The position numbers were made by a program, and so were the translations under genes. Positions 5,815 through 10,909 of a stretch of DNA of 10,958 bases are shown one piece after another (positions within the stretch are counted from its first letter, which is position 1; the number at the start of each line of letters is the position of its first letter). The notes under the pieces were generated by a model, which saw nothing but the letters and a program-made list of their open reading frames with translations, had not been told where the DNA came from and made no database searches. This DNA comes from an uncultured Lachnospiraceae bacterium (GTDB lineage Bacteria > Bacillota > Clostridia > Lachnospirales > Lachnospiraceae). The stretch lies in assembly GCA_910585605.1 (NCBI GenBank), contig CAJUFL010000081.1, positions 1 to 10,958 on the forward strand, written 5' to 3'.

Positions 5815-6009
5815 ATGGAACTTAGCAGAAAGAAAATTAACATTGCTTTAGCTCAAAAGGAAATGACTGTAACACAATTGGCTAAAGCCTATGGAGTAAG
5901 CCGGGCAAGAATGAATGTTATTCTTAACCAGCGTGAAGTTACTCCGGTATGTGCCGGAAGGATTGCGAAAGCTTTAGGCTGTGATGTAACAGAGATACTA
6001 GCAGATTAA
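5815..6009 (+). CDS. Cro-like small XRE/HTH regulator
   Basis: This 64-residue protein is almost entirely one helix-turn-helix: KMTVTQLAKAYGVSRARMNVILNQ-type spacing (residues 16-39), then AGRIAKALGCDVTEILAD. It is the first gene rightward from the divergent operator, where Cro-type proteins sit. TTGGAGGTGAG precedes the ATG by 5-6 bases. It likely binds the same operators as the repressor and tips the switch to replication. Since no excisionase is visible, a dual Cro/Xis role is possible but has no direct support. Confidence 0.8.
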   Translation: MELSRKKINIALAQKEMTVTQLAKAYGVSRARMNVILNQREVTPVCAGRIAKALGCDVTEILAD

Positions 6010-6091
6010 GCGAAATTGTAGCCAAATTTCAATTTAAAGCTGTTTAAGGTATAAAACTTACCCAAAACAGAAAAAGCGAAATTTGAGCCAA
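6008..6091 (+). repeat. 18-bp direct repeats AAGCGAAATTNNAGCCAA
   Basis: Copies at 6008-6025 and 6074-6091 match at 16 of 18 positions and are 66 bp apart, in the gap between two small genes. Each includes part of a GAAATT/AATTTC dyad. They could be binding sites for one of the flanking HTH proteins or the remains of a small duplication. Confidence 0.5.
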
Positions 6092-6112
6092 TTAGAAAGG
6101 AGTATGGTTATT

Positions 6113-6289
6113 ATGTCAGAAGATGCACAAAAGCTGTTAGACCGCTATCGTGAGCTATACGACGAATGGCAGAACCAGATAAACAACAAAAAGAATCTTA
6201 GTAATGAATGCCTATTGATGATTGCACTGGATGAAGCAATTGCATACATGCATTTGAAATTGGCAGATAACCGGAAAGGGGTTGAATAA
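6113..6289 (+). CDS. Small hypothetical protein, 58 residues
   Basis: I do not recognise this protein. It is acidic and helical (DAQKLLDRYRELYDEWQNQINNKKNLS, then CLLMIALDEAIAYMHLKLAD), with no signal or membrane segment. The start is ATG 6113, 10 bases after AAGGAG. A longer reading from TTG 6083 and an ATG at 6104 are set aside because of their position relative to that ribosome site. It sits in the early operon between two HTH regulators, and its end nearly touches the next start. Confidence 0.65.
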   Translation: MSEDAQKLLDRYRELYDEWQNQINNKKNLSNECLLMIALDEAIAYMHLKLADNRKGVE

Positions 6290-6290
6290 T

Positions 6291-6521
6291 GTGGTATGTG
6301 CAAAGTACAAAGAAATGATAGCAGCTATGACAGCATCATGCATGACACCTAAAGAGATAGCCAAGAAAGCCGGGATTTCTGATAATGCGGTTTACCGGGT
6401 CAGGAAAGGTTACATGGTTAAGATGGAAATCCTTGGGAAGATATGTAAGGTGCTAGAAATTGATGTTAATGACGTGCTGGACTTTGAGAGAATGGAACGG
6501 TACAGAAAAGAGAAAGGATAA
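6291..6521 (+). CDS. Small XRE/HTH DNA-binding protein, 76 residues
   Basis: The helix-turn-helix is clear: MTPKEIAKKAGISDNAVYRVRKGY, followed by a third helix region LGKICKVLEIDVNDVLDF. I choose GTG 6291 as the start because GGAAAGGGG ends 9 bases upstream; a TTG at 6282 would touch that ribosome site. It lies 1 bp after the previous stop and 7 bp before the replication gene, so it belongs to the same operon. It may regulate replication or excision. A helper-responsive activator role is possible but not shown. Confidence 0.75.
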   Translation: MVCAKYKEMIAAMTASCMTPKEIAKKAGISDNAVYRVRKGYMVKMEILGKICKVLEIDVNDVLDFERMERYRKEKG

Positions 6522-6528
6522 TTAGAAA

Positions 6529-7311
6529 ATGGCAAAAAGGAGAATGTTTAGTTTAGATGTAGTAGATACGGATAGGTTTTTAGAAATGCCTGCATCTACA
6601 CAAAGCCTATATTTTCATTTTGGAATGAGAGCGGATGATGATGGTTTTGTATCATCACCAAAGAAAATAGCAACATTGTGTGGTTGCAATACTGATGATA
6701 TTAAATTGTTAGTGTCAAAAGGCTATTTGATTCCTTTTGATGATGGGGTTGTTGTTATTACTGATTGGAAAATTAATAATTGGGTTCGTCCAGATAGAAA
6801 GCAACAGACAAGGTATGAAGATAAACTGAATATCTTAGAAATTCACAATGGCATATATACATTGCCACATGACAACCACATGACAACCGAACGACATACC
6901 GAGGTTAGGTTAGGTAAGGATAGGTTAGTACAGGATAGTATAGGTAAGGATAATATATGTGCTGACGCACCCAAACGCACCAGATCACAATTTAAACCGC
7001 CTACCCTGGAAGAGGTACAAGCATACTGCATGGAGAGGAACAACAAGGTAGATGCAGAGAGGTTTATTGACTATTATTCCTCTAATGGCTGGATGGTAGG
7101 TAAGAATAAGATGAAGGACTGGAAAGCAGCTGTTAGAACATGGGAACGGAACCAGTATAACAATAATACGGAACCTAAGGGTAGTAAACCGACTAATAGA
7201 GGTAATAAGAGTTTTAAAGAAATTATGATGGAAATGGAACAGAGAGAACAACAGGAAGATGTCTATGTAGAGAGTAAGGACGTTACAGAAAGGAGCAATA
7301 ATGAATATTAA
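6529..7311 (+). CDS. Phage-type replication initiator protein
   Basis: This 260-residue protein resembles phage replication proteins of Firmicutes. Residues 1-100 form a winged-helix-like N-terminus (FLEMPASTQSLYFHFGMRADDDGFVSSPKKIATLCG, then GYLIPFDDGVVVITDWKINNWVRPD). A low-complexity linker (125-144) is encoded by DNA iterons. The C-terminal module PPTLEEVQAYC to GWMVGKNKMKDWKAAVRTWERN (158-208) is typical of DnaD-like phage initiators. It probably binds the iterons inside its own gene, opens the origin, and works with the helicase-loader-like protein whose gene it overlaps by 11 bp. The ribosome site GAAAGGA lies 10 bases upstream, inside the previous gene. Confidence 0.82.
   Translation: MAKRRMFSLDVVDTDRFLEMPASTQSLYFHFGMRADDDGFVSSPKKIATLCGCNTDDIKLLVSKGYLIPFDDGVVVITDWKINNWVRPDRKQQTRYEDKLNILEIHNGIYTLPHDNHMTTERHTEVRLGKDRLVQDSIGKDNICADAPKRTRSQFKPPTLEEVQAYCMERNNKVDAERFIDYYSSNGWMVGKNKMKDWKAAVRTWERNQYNNNTEPKGSKPTNRGNKSFKEIMMEMEQREQQEDVYVESKDVTERSNNEY
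6901..6950 (+). repeat. Five tandem 10-bp iterons inside the initiator gene: candidate origin
   Basis: The units are GAGGTTAGGT, TAGGTAAGGA, TAGGTTAGTA, CAGGATAGTA and TAGGTAAGGA, roughly NAGGTWAGKA, exactly 10 bp each. Because 10 is not a multiple of 3, the repeat changes reading frame each time and cannot be caused by a repeated peptide. AT-rich DNA (TAATATATGT) follows. Iterons within the initiator gene are a known phage origin layout, as in lambda O. Confidence 0.75.
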
Positions 7312-7849
7312 AGATTCAGCTAAAATAATGGCATTGTTAGAAGCCGGTTATGCACCACATTATAACAAGCTTACGGCAGATAATAAAAGCGATATAGTTA
7401 AATTATGGGCTTCGCTATTTGCTAATTGTGATTATACCCTTGTGGAAGGTGCGGTTAAAGCATACATAGTAAATGATAAATTAGGATTTCCGCCAACACC
7501 GGGGCAGATTATAGAGAATATCAAAAGACTGACAAGCTCACAAGGTGAAAATATGACTGATGAAGAAGCTTGGAATTTGATTAAAAAAGCTATTTCTAAC
7601 GGAAATTATAACGCAGAGGAAGAGTTTGACAATCTGCCTAAAATATTGCAAAGGGTGGTAGGTTCTCCACAAATGATTAAAAACTATGCTATGTATACAC
7701 CCAAGGAAATGCAATATGTAAAAAAGGACATTATGGATTCTTACCGGAATGCTAAGCGGCAGGAAGAATTTAAAATGCTGAATGATATTGCTGGAATTGA
7801 AAGCAGTGATATGAGAGTTGAGGAATTACTGTTTTATAATGAAGAATAA
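7301..7849 (+). CDS. Helicase-loader-like replication protein (G39P-type)
   Basis: This is a 182-residue protein. The N-terminal part (about 5-80) fits the phage helicase loader/inhibitor pattern (SPP1 G39P type): KIMALLEAGYAPHY, then VKLWASLFANCDYTLVEGAVKAYI and GFPPTPGQIIENIKRL. The C-terminal half (EEAWNLIKKAISNGNYNAEEEF, LPKILQRVVGSP) is common in phage replication accessory proteins and may contact the host replicative helicase. The start ATG follows AAAGGAGC by 6 bases and overlaps the initiator gene, so expression is coupled. The family call is by pattern, not by search. Confidence 0.72.
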   Translation: MNIKDSAKIMALLEAGYAPHYNKLTADNKSDIVKLWASLFANCDYTLVEGAVKAYIVNDKLGFPPTPGQIIENIKRLTSSQGENMTDEEAWNLIKKAISNGNYNAEEEFDNLPKILQRVVGSPQMIKNYAMYTPKEMQYVKKDIMDSYRNAKRQEEFKMLNDIAGIESSDMRVEELLFYNEE

Positions 7850-7852
7850 AAA

Positions 7853-7883
7853 TGCCCTTAGGAACGGCAATTCCTAAAGGGCA
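7853..7883. terminator. Hairpin after the replication genes
   Basis: TGCCCTTAGGAA pairs with TTCCTAAAGGGCA with one bulged base. The A run lies upstream on the plus strand, so the T tail that makes an intrinsic terminator is on the minus strand. It may stop antisense transcription, or protect the plus-strand mRNA end. Confidence 0.5.
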
Positions 7884-7907
7884 AAACCAAAGAATATAGG
7901 CATACTT

Positions 7908-7933
7908 CGGTATCTGTATTTTATCAGATTCCG
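7908..7933 (+). other. Stem-loop just before the ribosome site of the 48-residue ORF
   Basis: CGGTATCTG (7908-7916) pairs with CAGATTCCG (7925-7933), 8 of 9 pairs with one T-T mismatch, loop TATTTTAT. It ends 8 bases before AGGAAAGAGG and could affect translation of the small gene. Confidence 0.4.
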
Positions 7934-7958
7934 GAGGGAAAGGAAAGAGGTAATTTAG

Positions 7959-8105
7959 ATGAATGATAGTGTAATGGGAATAGCAATAAAATTATACCGT
8001 AATCAGGAATTGCTAGAGTTAATAAAATTGTTTGAAAAATTGAATGGTCAGGATAGACAGAATATACTTACATATCTAAGAAATGCAAAGAAGGTGAGAG
8101 CATGA
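7959..8105 (+). CDS. Small hypothetical protein, 48 residues
   Basis: I do not recognise it. The sequence is mostly helical: MNDSVMGIAIKLYRNQELLELIKLFEKLNGQ, then a basic end (LRNAKKVRA). AAGAGGT lies 7 bases before the ATG, and the stop overlaps the next ATG in an ATGA junction, strong signs that both small genes are real and co-translated. Its position between replication and capsid genes is where satellites often carry small proteins that interfere with or respond to the helper, but nothing in the sequence shows that role. Confidence 0.65.
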   Translation: MNDSVMGIAIKLYRNQELLELIKLFEKLNGQDRQNILTYLRNAKKVRA

Positions 8106-8245
8106 ATCAAACGGCCAAACAGTTAATAGAGCAGTCAGTAGATCAGGAATACATAGAAAAATTAACTGAGGTAATGCAAACTTTTAACCAGTCGATACAG
8201 ATATTAAGTGAACAGCTGGAATATTTGATTGAGATATTGGAGTGA
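8102..8245 (+). CDS. Small coiled-coil-like protein, 47 residues
   Basis: Unrecognised. It is acidic, with heptad-like leucines and isoleucines (YIEKLTEVMQTF, SIQILSEQLEYLIEILE), so a short helical dimer is likely. AAGGTGAG lies 4 bases before the ATG, and the start overlaps the previous stop. It is the last gene of the early block before a 580-bp gap. Small proteins of this shape can act as anti-repressors or assembly modulators, but that is a guess. Confidence 0.65.
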   Translation: MNQTAKQLIEQSVDQEYIEKLTEVMQTFNQSIQILSEQLEYLIEILE

Positions 8246-8261
8246 AACATCAACTTTATTT

Positions 8262-8313
8262 CGAACGTTCGTCTTGATTTATGGGTGCACCCTTTTACTA
8301 TTTGGTGTGCACC
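8262..8313. other. Dyads CGAACGTTCG and GGTGCAC/GTGCACC
   Basis: CGAACGTTCG (8262-8271) is a perfect 10-bp palindrome 17 bases after the 47-residue ORF. GGTGCAC (8284-8290) and GTGCACC (8307-8313) form a 7-bp inverted repeat with a 16-base loop. Without a clear T run, termination is only a possibility; operators are the alternative. Confidence 0.4.
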
Positions 8314-8386
8314 TAAAAACATTATGAATGTGTCCAAAAGTCATAAGATAAGACCTTGTAAATACTGTTGTAAAATGTGATATTGA

Positions 8387-8509
8387 TGTTAAGATTTGTT
8401 AAGATAAAATAGATAACAATATGTGAAATATCTTAATATTTTAGCAAACTGTTGAAAAATGTTGAGATATTTGCATATATAGCATAATCAAAAACCTCAA
8501 ATTTTAACA
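8387..8509. repeat. Array of TGTTRARAT-type 9-bp repeats in a non-coding gap
   Basis: TGTTAAGAT occurs at 8387-8395 and 8397-8405, TGTTGAAAA at 8450-8458 and TGTTGAGAT at 8460-8468: two pairs, each with a 10-bp step. Inverted relatives are ATCTTAATA (8430-8438) and ATTTTAACA (8501-8509). The DNA is very AT-rich and holds no ORF with a ribosome site. It may be a second origin, a partition-type site or an activator array for the late promoter. Confidence 0.55.
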
Positions 8510-8524
8510 TATATAGGGAAATGG

Positions 8525-8557
8525 AAAAAGGCTGGTGCAACATTAATCAGTCTTTTT
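8525..8557 (+). terminator. Rho-independent terminator of the early transcript
   Basis: AAAAAGGCTG (8525-8534) pairs with CAGTCTTTTT (8548-8557), 10 bp with one G-U pair, loop of 13 bases, followed by more T. It lies between the early genes and the capsid promoter, so the capsid pair is transcribed separately. Confidence 0.75.
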
Positions 8558-8577
8558 TTATTTATCATGAAAAGATG

Positions 8578-8638
8578 TTATGTAAACCGATATATTTATA
8601 ACTTATTGGAATATACGGGAAAATAGTGGTTTACATAA
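8578..8638. promoter_or_regulatory. 11-bp inverted-repeat operator of the capsid promoter
   Basis: TTATGTAAACC (8578-8588) and GGTTTACATAA (8628-8638) are exact complements with 39 bp between. The right arm contains the -35 box. The sequence differs from the early operator, so a different protein probably binds it. Confidence 0.65.
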
Positions 8639-8658
8639 TACCGTAAATAAGATATAAT
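8630..8658 (+). promoter_or_regulatory. Capsid operon promoter
   Basis: TTTACA (8630-8635), exactly 17 bp and TATAAT (8653-8658) form a near-consensus promoter starting near 8665. It gives the scaffold-capsid pair its own leader of about 160 nt. Confidence 0.75.
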
Positions 8659-8825
8659 AAAAGTGTTATAAACTTCTCCACTTTTGGTGATTTTTTTCAC
8701 TCCCTTCTTTCCAATAAATTTGTGATGGAATGCACCTAGGCACGTAAAGAAACTACCCCCGGAAATGCCCGGTATGCATGATAATTCAGCCGATTTCGGG
8801 CGAAACAGAAAGAGAGGTATAAACT
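8659..8825 (+). other. Long structured leader of the capsid operon, possible packaging site
   Basis: AAAAGTG (8659-8665) and CACTTTT (8679-8685) can pair at the very 5' end. A GC-rich block follows (about 8738-8805) within AT-rich DNA. In it CCCGGAAAT and ATTTCGGG can pair with one bulge, competing with GCCCG/CGGGC. It ends just before AGAGAGGT, the scaffold ribosome site. It holds no ORF. Translational control of scaffold or a cos/pac-type site are both possible. Confidence 0.4.
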
Positions 8826-9227
8826 ATGGAAAACTTAGAAAATACTCAAAATGAGGGAACACAGACAAGCACAGAGGAAAAGACATTCACACAAGAGGAT
8901 ATTAACCGCATTGTGCAGGATAGACTTGCAAGGGAAAAGGGCAAGGGTAATGAAGAATTAGACAAGAGAGCGGCAGAACTGGATATAAGGGAACGTAAAT
9001 TAAATGCAGTTGCAAAGCTGCGTGAAAACAATTTACCTGACTATTTGGTTGATGCACTTAATATGAATACAGATGAAGATCTCCAGAAAAGCATGGAGGC
9101 TATTATTAGAATGAAAGGCGAAACCGAACAACCTAAAGTTATTGGACACGGTAACCCCATTGGAAGTATCAGCGGATGCAGTATTAACCCGGATGGAGGT
9201 ATTAGGAAGGCTTTCGGTCTCGAATAG
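8826..9227 (+). CDS. Phage capsid scaffolding protein (DUF4355-like)
   Basis: This 133-residue protein matches the scaffold proteins that precede capsid genes in Firmicutes phages. After an acidic N-terminus comes the family motif KTFTQEDINRIVQDRLARE (19-37), a charged coiled coil (ELDKRAAELDIRERKLNAVAKLREN, about 44-68), and the C-terminal tail GGIRKAFGLE, the usual capsid-binding end. Scaffold guides coat subunits into a procapsid of set size and then leaves. It is short for the family (often 170-220 residues), which would matter if it sets a smaller shell; this is inference. AGAGAGGT lies 7 bases before the ATG. It is 7 bp from the capsid gene. No protease or portal gene precedes it. Confidence 0.85.
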   Translation: MENLENTQNEGTQTSTEEKTFTQEDINRIVQDRLAREKGKGNEELDKRAAELDIRERKLNAVAKLRENNLPDYLVDALNMNTDEDLQKSMEAIIRMKGETEQPKVIGHGNPIGSISGCSINPDGGIRKAFGLE

Positions 9228-9234
9228 GTGAAAT

Positions 9235-10086
9235 ATGGGTATTGAATTAGCAAAAAAATATCTTCCGTATGTGGATGAAATTTTTACAAAGGAAAGCAAA
9301 AAGAGCTTAGTAACTAATAATGATTTTAAATTTACCGGAGCACATGAAGTATTTATTTATAAGGTCGGTACTTCTGAAATGAACGACTACGGAAGAACTG
9401 ACACCCAAAGTGGTAACTGGAGTCGGTACGGAAAAGTAGAGACTTTAGATGCGACAACAGAATCTTTTACCATGAAAAAGGACAGATCATTTACATTCGT
9501 TATTGATGCATTGGATTCAGACGAAACAGGCGGCAATCTTGCAGGTGCAACCGCATTAGCAAGACAGACAAGAGAAGTTGTTGTTCCAGAGGTTGACGCT
9601 TACACGTATAGCGTTATGGCAAATTGTGCAGGTACAAAACCTGAGGGGAAAGCCTTAAACGCAACAAATATTTATGATGAGATTTTAACAGCGTCTAAGG
9701 TGCTTGATGATGAGTTAGTGCCGGAAGAAAACCGAGTATTGATTGTCACACCTGATACATACCAATTAATGAAAAAATCAAAGTCTGTAGTCATGGATAC
9801 CGAGGTGGGGGCTGATATGCGTAAAAAGGGTGTAATCGGTAATTTGGATGGAGCAACGGTTATTAAGATTCCGGCTGCAAGATTACCGGAAAATTTTGGT
9901 TTTATGCTCTGCCATCCTTGTGCAACTGTGGCACCGACCAAATTAGAGGATTACAATACACATGTAAATCCGCCTGGAATCAATGGCACTCTGGTAGAGG
10001 GTAGAATTGTCTATGATGCGTTTGTATTAGACAATAAAAAGACAGCTATCTATTATCAGTCATTGCCAGCGGCAACTACTGCATAA
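9235..10086 (+). CDS. Phage major capsid protein
   Basis: This 283-residue protein resembles the HK97-fold coat proteins that follow DUF4355 scaffolds in Clostridia and Bacilli phages. Marks are the start GIELAKKYLPYVDEIFTKES, the E-loop/spine region with DYGRTDTQSGNWSRYGKVETLD and FTMKKDRSFTFVIDALDSDET, the middle EVVVPEVDAYTYSVMA, and the A-domain segment RVLIVTPDTYQLMKKSKSVV. There is no N-terminal delta domain or cleavage region, which fits a separate scaffold and no protease. Length is normal and the ORF has no defects. AGGTGA lies 4 bases before the ATG, overlapping the end region of the scaffold gene. In this element it would form the shell into which satellite DNA is packed by helper machinery; that role is inferred. 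Confidence 0.88.
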   Translation: MGIELAKKYLPYVDEIFTKESKKSLVTNNDFKFTGAHEVFIYKVGTSEMNDYGRTDTQSGNWSRYGKVETLDATTESFTMKKDRSFTFVIDALDSDETGGNLAGATALARQTREVVVPEVDAYTYSVMANCAGTKPEGKALNATNIYDEILTASKVLDDELVPEENRVLIVTPDTYQLMKKSKSVVMDTEVGADMRKKGVIGNLDGATVIKIPAARLPENFGFMLCHPCATVAPTKLEDYNTHVNPPGINGTLVEGRIVYDAFVLDNKKTAIYYQSLPAATTA

Positions 10087-10142
10087 CTGGCATTAAGCAC
10101 AGAGGACAGATAATATAAACAGTGTTTGGAGAATGAAAGATT

Positions 10143-10175
10143 CCTCAGGTCGTAAGATCTGAGGGTCTTCTATAT
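10143..10175 (+). terminator. Hairpin with GNRA loop after the capsid gene
   Basis: CCTCAGGTC (10143-10151) pairs with GATCTGAGG (10156-10164), 9 bp with one G-U pair, around the tetraloop GTAA. A modest T-containing tail (GTCTTCTATATT) follows. It may be a leaky terminator or an mRNA-stabilising element that sets the ratio of capsid to the downstream zinc-ribbon protein. Confidence 0.5.
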
Positions 10176-10191
10176 TGGGAGGTATATAACG

Positions 10192-10632
10192 ATAAATAAA
10201 TCGGACAAGTTAACACAAAAACAATTTAATGATGGGGAATATTACGATCACTTATATAACCTCTGCTGTGACGTGAATAAGGCGAATATGTCGTCATTTG
10301 AAGGTACAGAGCCGAAAGTTATAGCGAAGACTTTAAGGAAATACTATGATATCTTTAAAAAGCTTTGTATGATAGAAGACCCCCCGACAACAGTTGAAAA
10401 AATAGTGGAAAAGCCTATATATCGAAATATAAAGAGAAAATATAAAGGTAAAATTAAACATATCAACACCATAAAGAGAGATATAAACGGATGGGGAAGG
10501 TGTCCGGTATGTGGTGGTAAAATAATTAAAATCAATGCAGATAGTTTTCTTTTAAATTTTCCGGCATATTGCAAATGGTGCAAAAAAGAATATGTTGTAA
10601 CCTGGTGTGATACCTCAATAGTTCAAAAGTGA
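10192..10632 (+). CDS. Zinc-ribbon protein next to attR, apparently with an ATA start
   Basis: The open frame continues upstream of the first in-frame GTG (10273), which has no ribosome site. GGGAGG (10177-10182) sits 9 bases before ATA at 10192, followed by NKSDKLTQKQFNDGEYYDHL, a normal-looking N-terminus. This suggests an ATA start or a mutated ATG; from ATA the protein is 146 residues. The C-terminus has a zinc ribbon, CPVC (104-107) and CKWC (127-130), resembling the cysteine-rich KTR proteins of Firmicute mobile elements. The middle is basic (YRNIKRKYKGKIKHINTIKRD), suggesting nucleic-acid binding. It is the last gene, ending 24 bp before the att core. Function unknown; a late regulator or packaging helper would fit the position. 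Confidence 0.65.
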   Translation: MNKSDKLTQKQFNDGEYYDHLYNLCCDVNKANMSSFEGTEPKVIAKTLRKYYDIFKKLCMIEDPPTTVEKIVEKPIYRNIKRKYKGKIKHINTIKRDINGWGRCPVCGGKIIKINADSFLLNFPAYCKWCKKEYVVTWCDTSIVQK

Positions 10633-10649
10633 AGTATATGTTATAATTC

Positions 10650-10676
10650 ATTTTATTAGTGACATATTAGTGACAA
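10650..10676. repeat. attR
   Basis: This is the right copy of the 20-bp core (10657-10676), with the same upstream ATTTTA as attL. Joining the right-end sequence before it to AATAGACC after attL gives the predicted attP; joining the left flank to TGGCAGCGG gives the predicted attB. Confidence 0.85.
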
Positions 10677-10724
10677 TGGCAGCGGGAAACTATTGAAAAA
10701 TAAGCAATATATAGTCTTTATCAT

Positions 10725-10764
10725 TTAAGGTTAAATTAAGATACGGAAAAGGTTAACCTAAGAT
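10725..10764 (+). promoter_or_regulatory. Right copy of the 15-bp repeat with a second GGTTAA box
   Basis: TTAAGGTTAAATTAA (10725-10739) repeats 2889-2903. A second GGTTAA lies at 10751-10756, 22 bp (two turns) from the first, inside the palindrome AGGTTAACCT, followed by TAAGAT (10759-10764) as a possible -10. This resembles a promoter activated by an OmpR-family protein, perhaps the regulator encoded at 736-1440. Confidence 0.4.
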
Positions 10765-10765
10765 G

Positions 10766-10802
10766 GATGACTTATGCTTTAAGCATAGGTCATCTTTTTT
10801 TT
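10766..10802 (+). terminator. Strong rho-independent terminator in the right host flank
   Basis: GATGACTTATGC (10766-10777) pairs with GCATAGGTCATC (10783-10794), 12 bp with one mismatched or wobble pair, followed by eight T. It may end the host transcript interrupted by the element. Confidence 0.85.
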
Positions 10803-10805
10803 GCG

Positions 10806-10881
10806 GGCACTGAACCAGGCGTATGTTTACATATACATTTGGTGAGGACTCATGGAGTGAGTCAATATATGAAGCAGTGCC
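10806..10881 (+). ncRNA. Multi-helix leader, possible cis-regulatory RNA
   Basis: GGCACTG (10806-10812) pairs with CAGTGCC (10875-10881), enclosing a GTATG/TATAC hairpin and a perfect GACTCA/TGAGTC hairpin with a 5-base loop. This makes a three-way junction just before AGGAGG (10897-10902). I cannot match it to a known riboswitch class. Confidence 0.4.
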
Positions 10882-10909
10882 TATGTAATAATTAACAGGA
10901 GGTTTTAGT

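Larger units (their letters stand above)
3008..10676. mobile_element. Putative capsid-encoding phage satellite (PICI-like island), about 7.64 kb
   Basis: The segment is bounded by direct att repeats, with the integrase against the left end and reading outward. In order it holds: integrase, toxin/antisense RNA, repressor and divergent Cro-like regulator, small regulators, replication initiator with iterons, helicase-loader-like protein, small ORFs, a late-type control region, scaffold, major capsid protein and a zinc-ribbon protein. No portal, terminase, head-tail connector, tail, lysin or conjugation gene is present, so it cannot form or spread particles alone. Integration, divergent regulators and replication follow the general plan of Gram-positive phage-inducible islands. 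All main ORFs look intact. The alternative is a deleted prophage. Core-to-core length, counting one att copy, is 7642 bp. Confidence 0.75.

Noticed and set aside
8262..8271. LexA/SOS box (CGAACGTTCG)
   Set aside because: The Gram-positive box needs four bases between GAAC and GTTC; here they touch, so it is kept only as an unexplained palindrome.
8143..8337. Minus-strand 64-codon ORF
   Set aside because: It is antisense to the 47-residue ORF, which has a good ribosome site and a coupled start; this one has neither.
3008..10676. Integrative conjugative element
   Set aside because: No relaxase, coupling protein or secretion genes are present, and the capsid and phage-type replication genes point to a phage origin.
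10806..10881. Purine, cobalamin or other known riboswitch
   Set aside because: The helices do not carry the conserved loop or junction sequences of any class I could recall, so no class is assigned.
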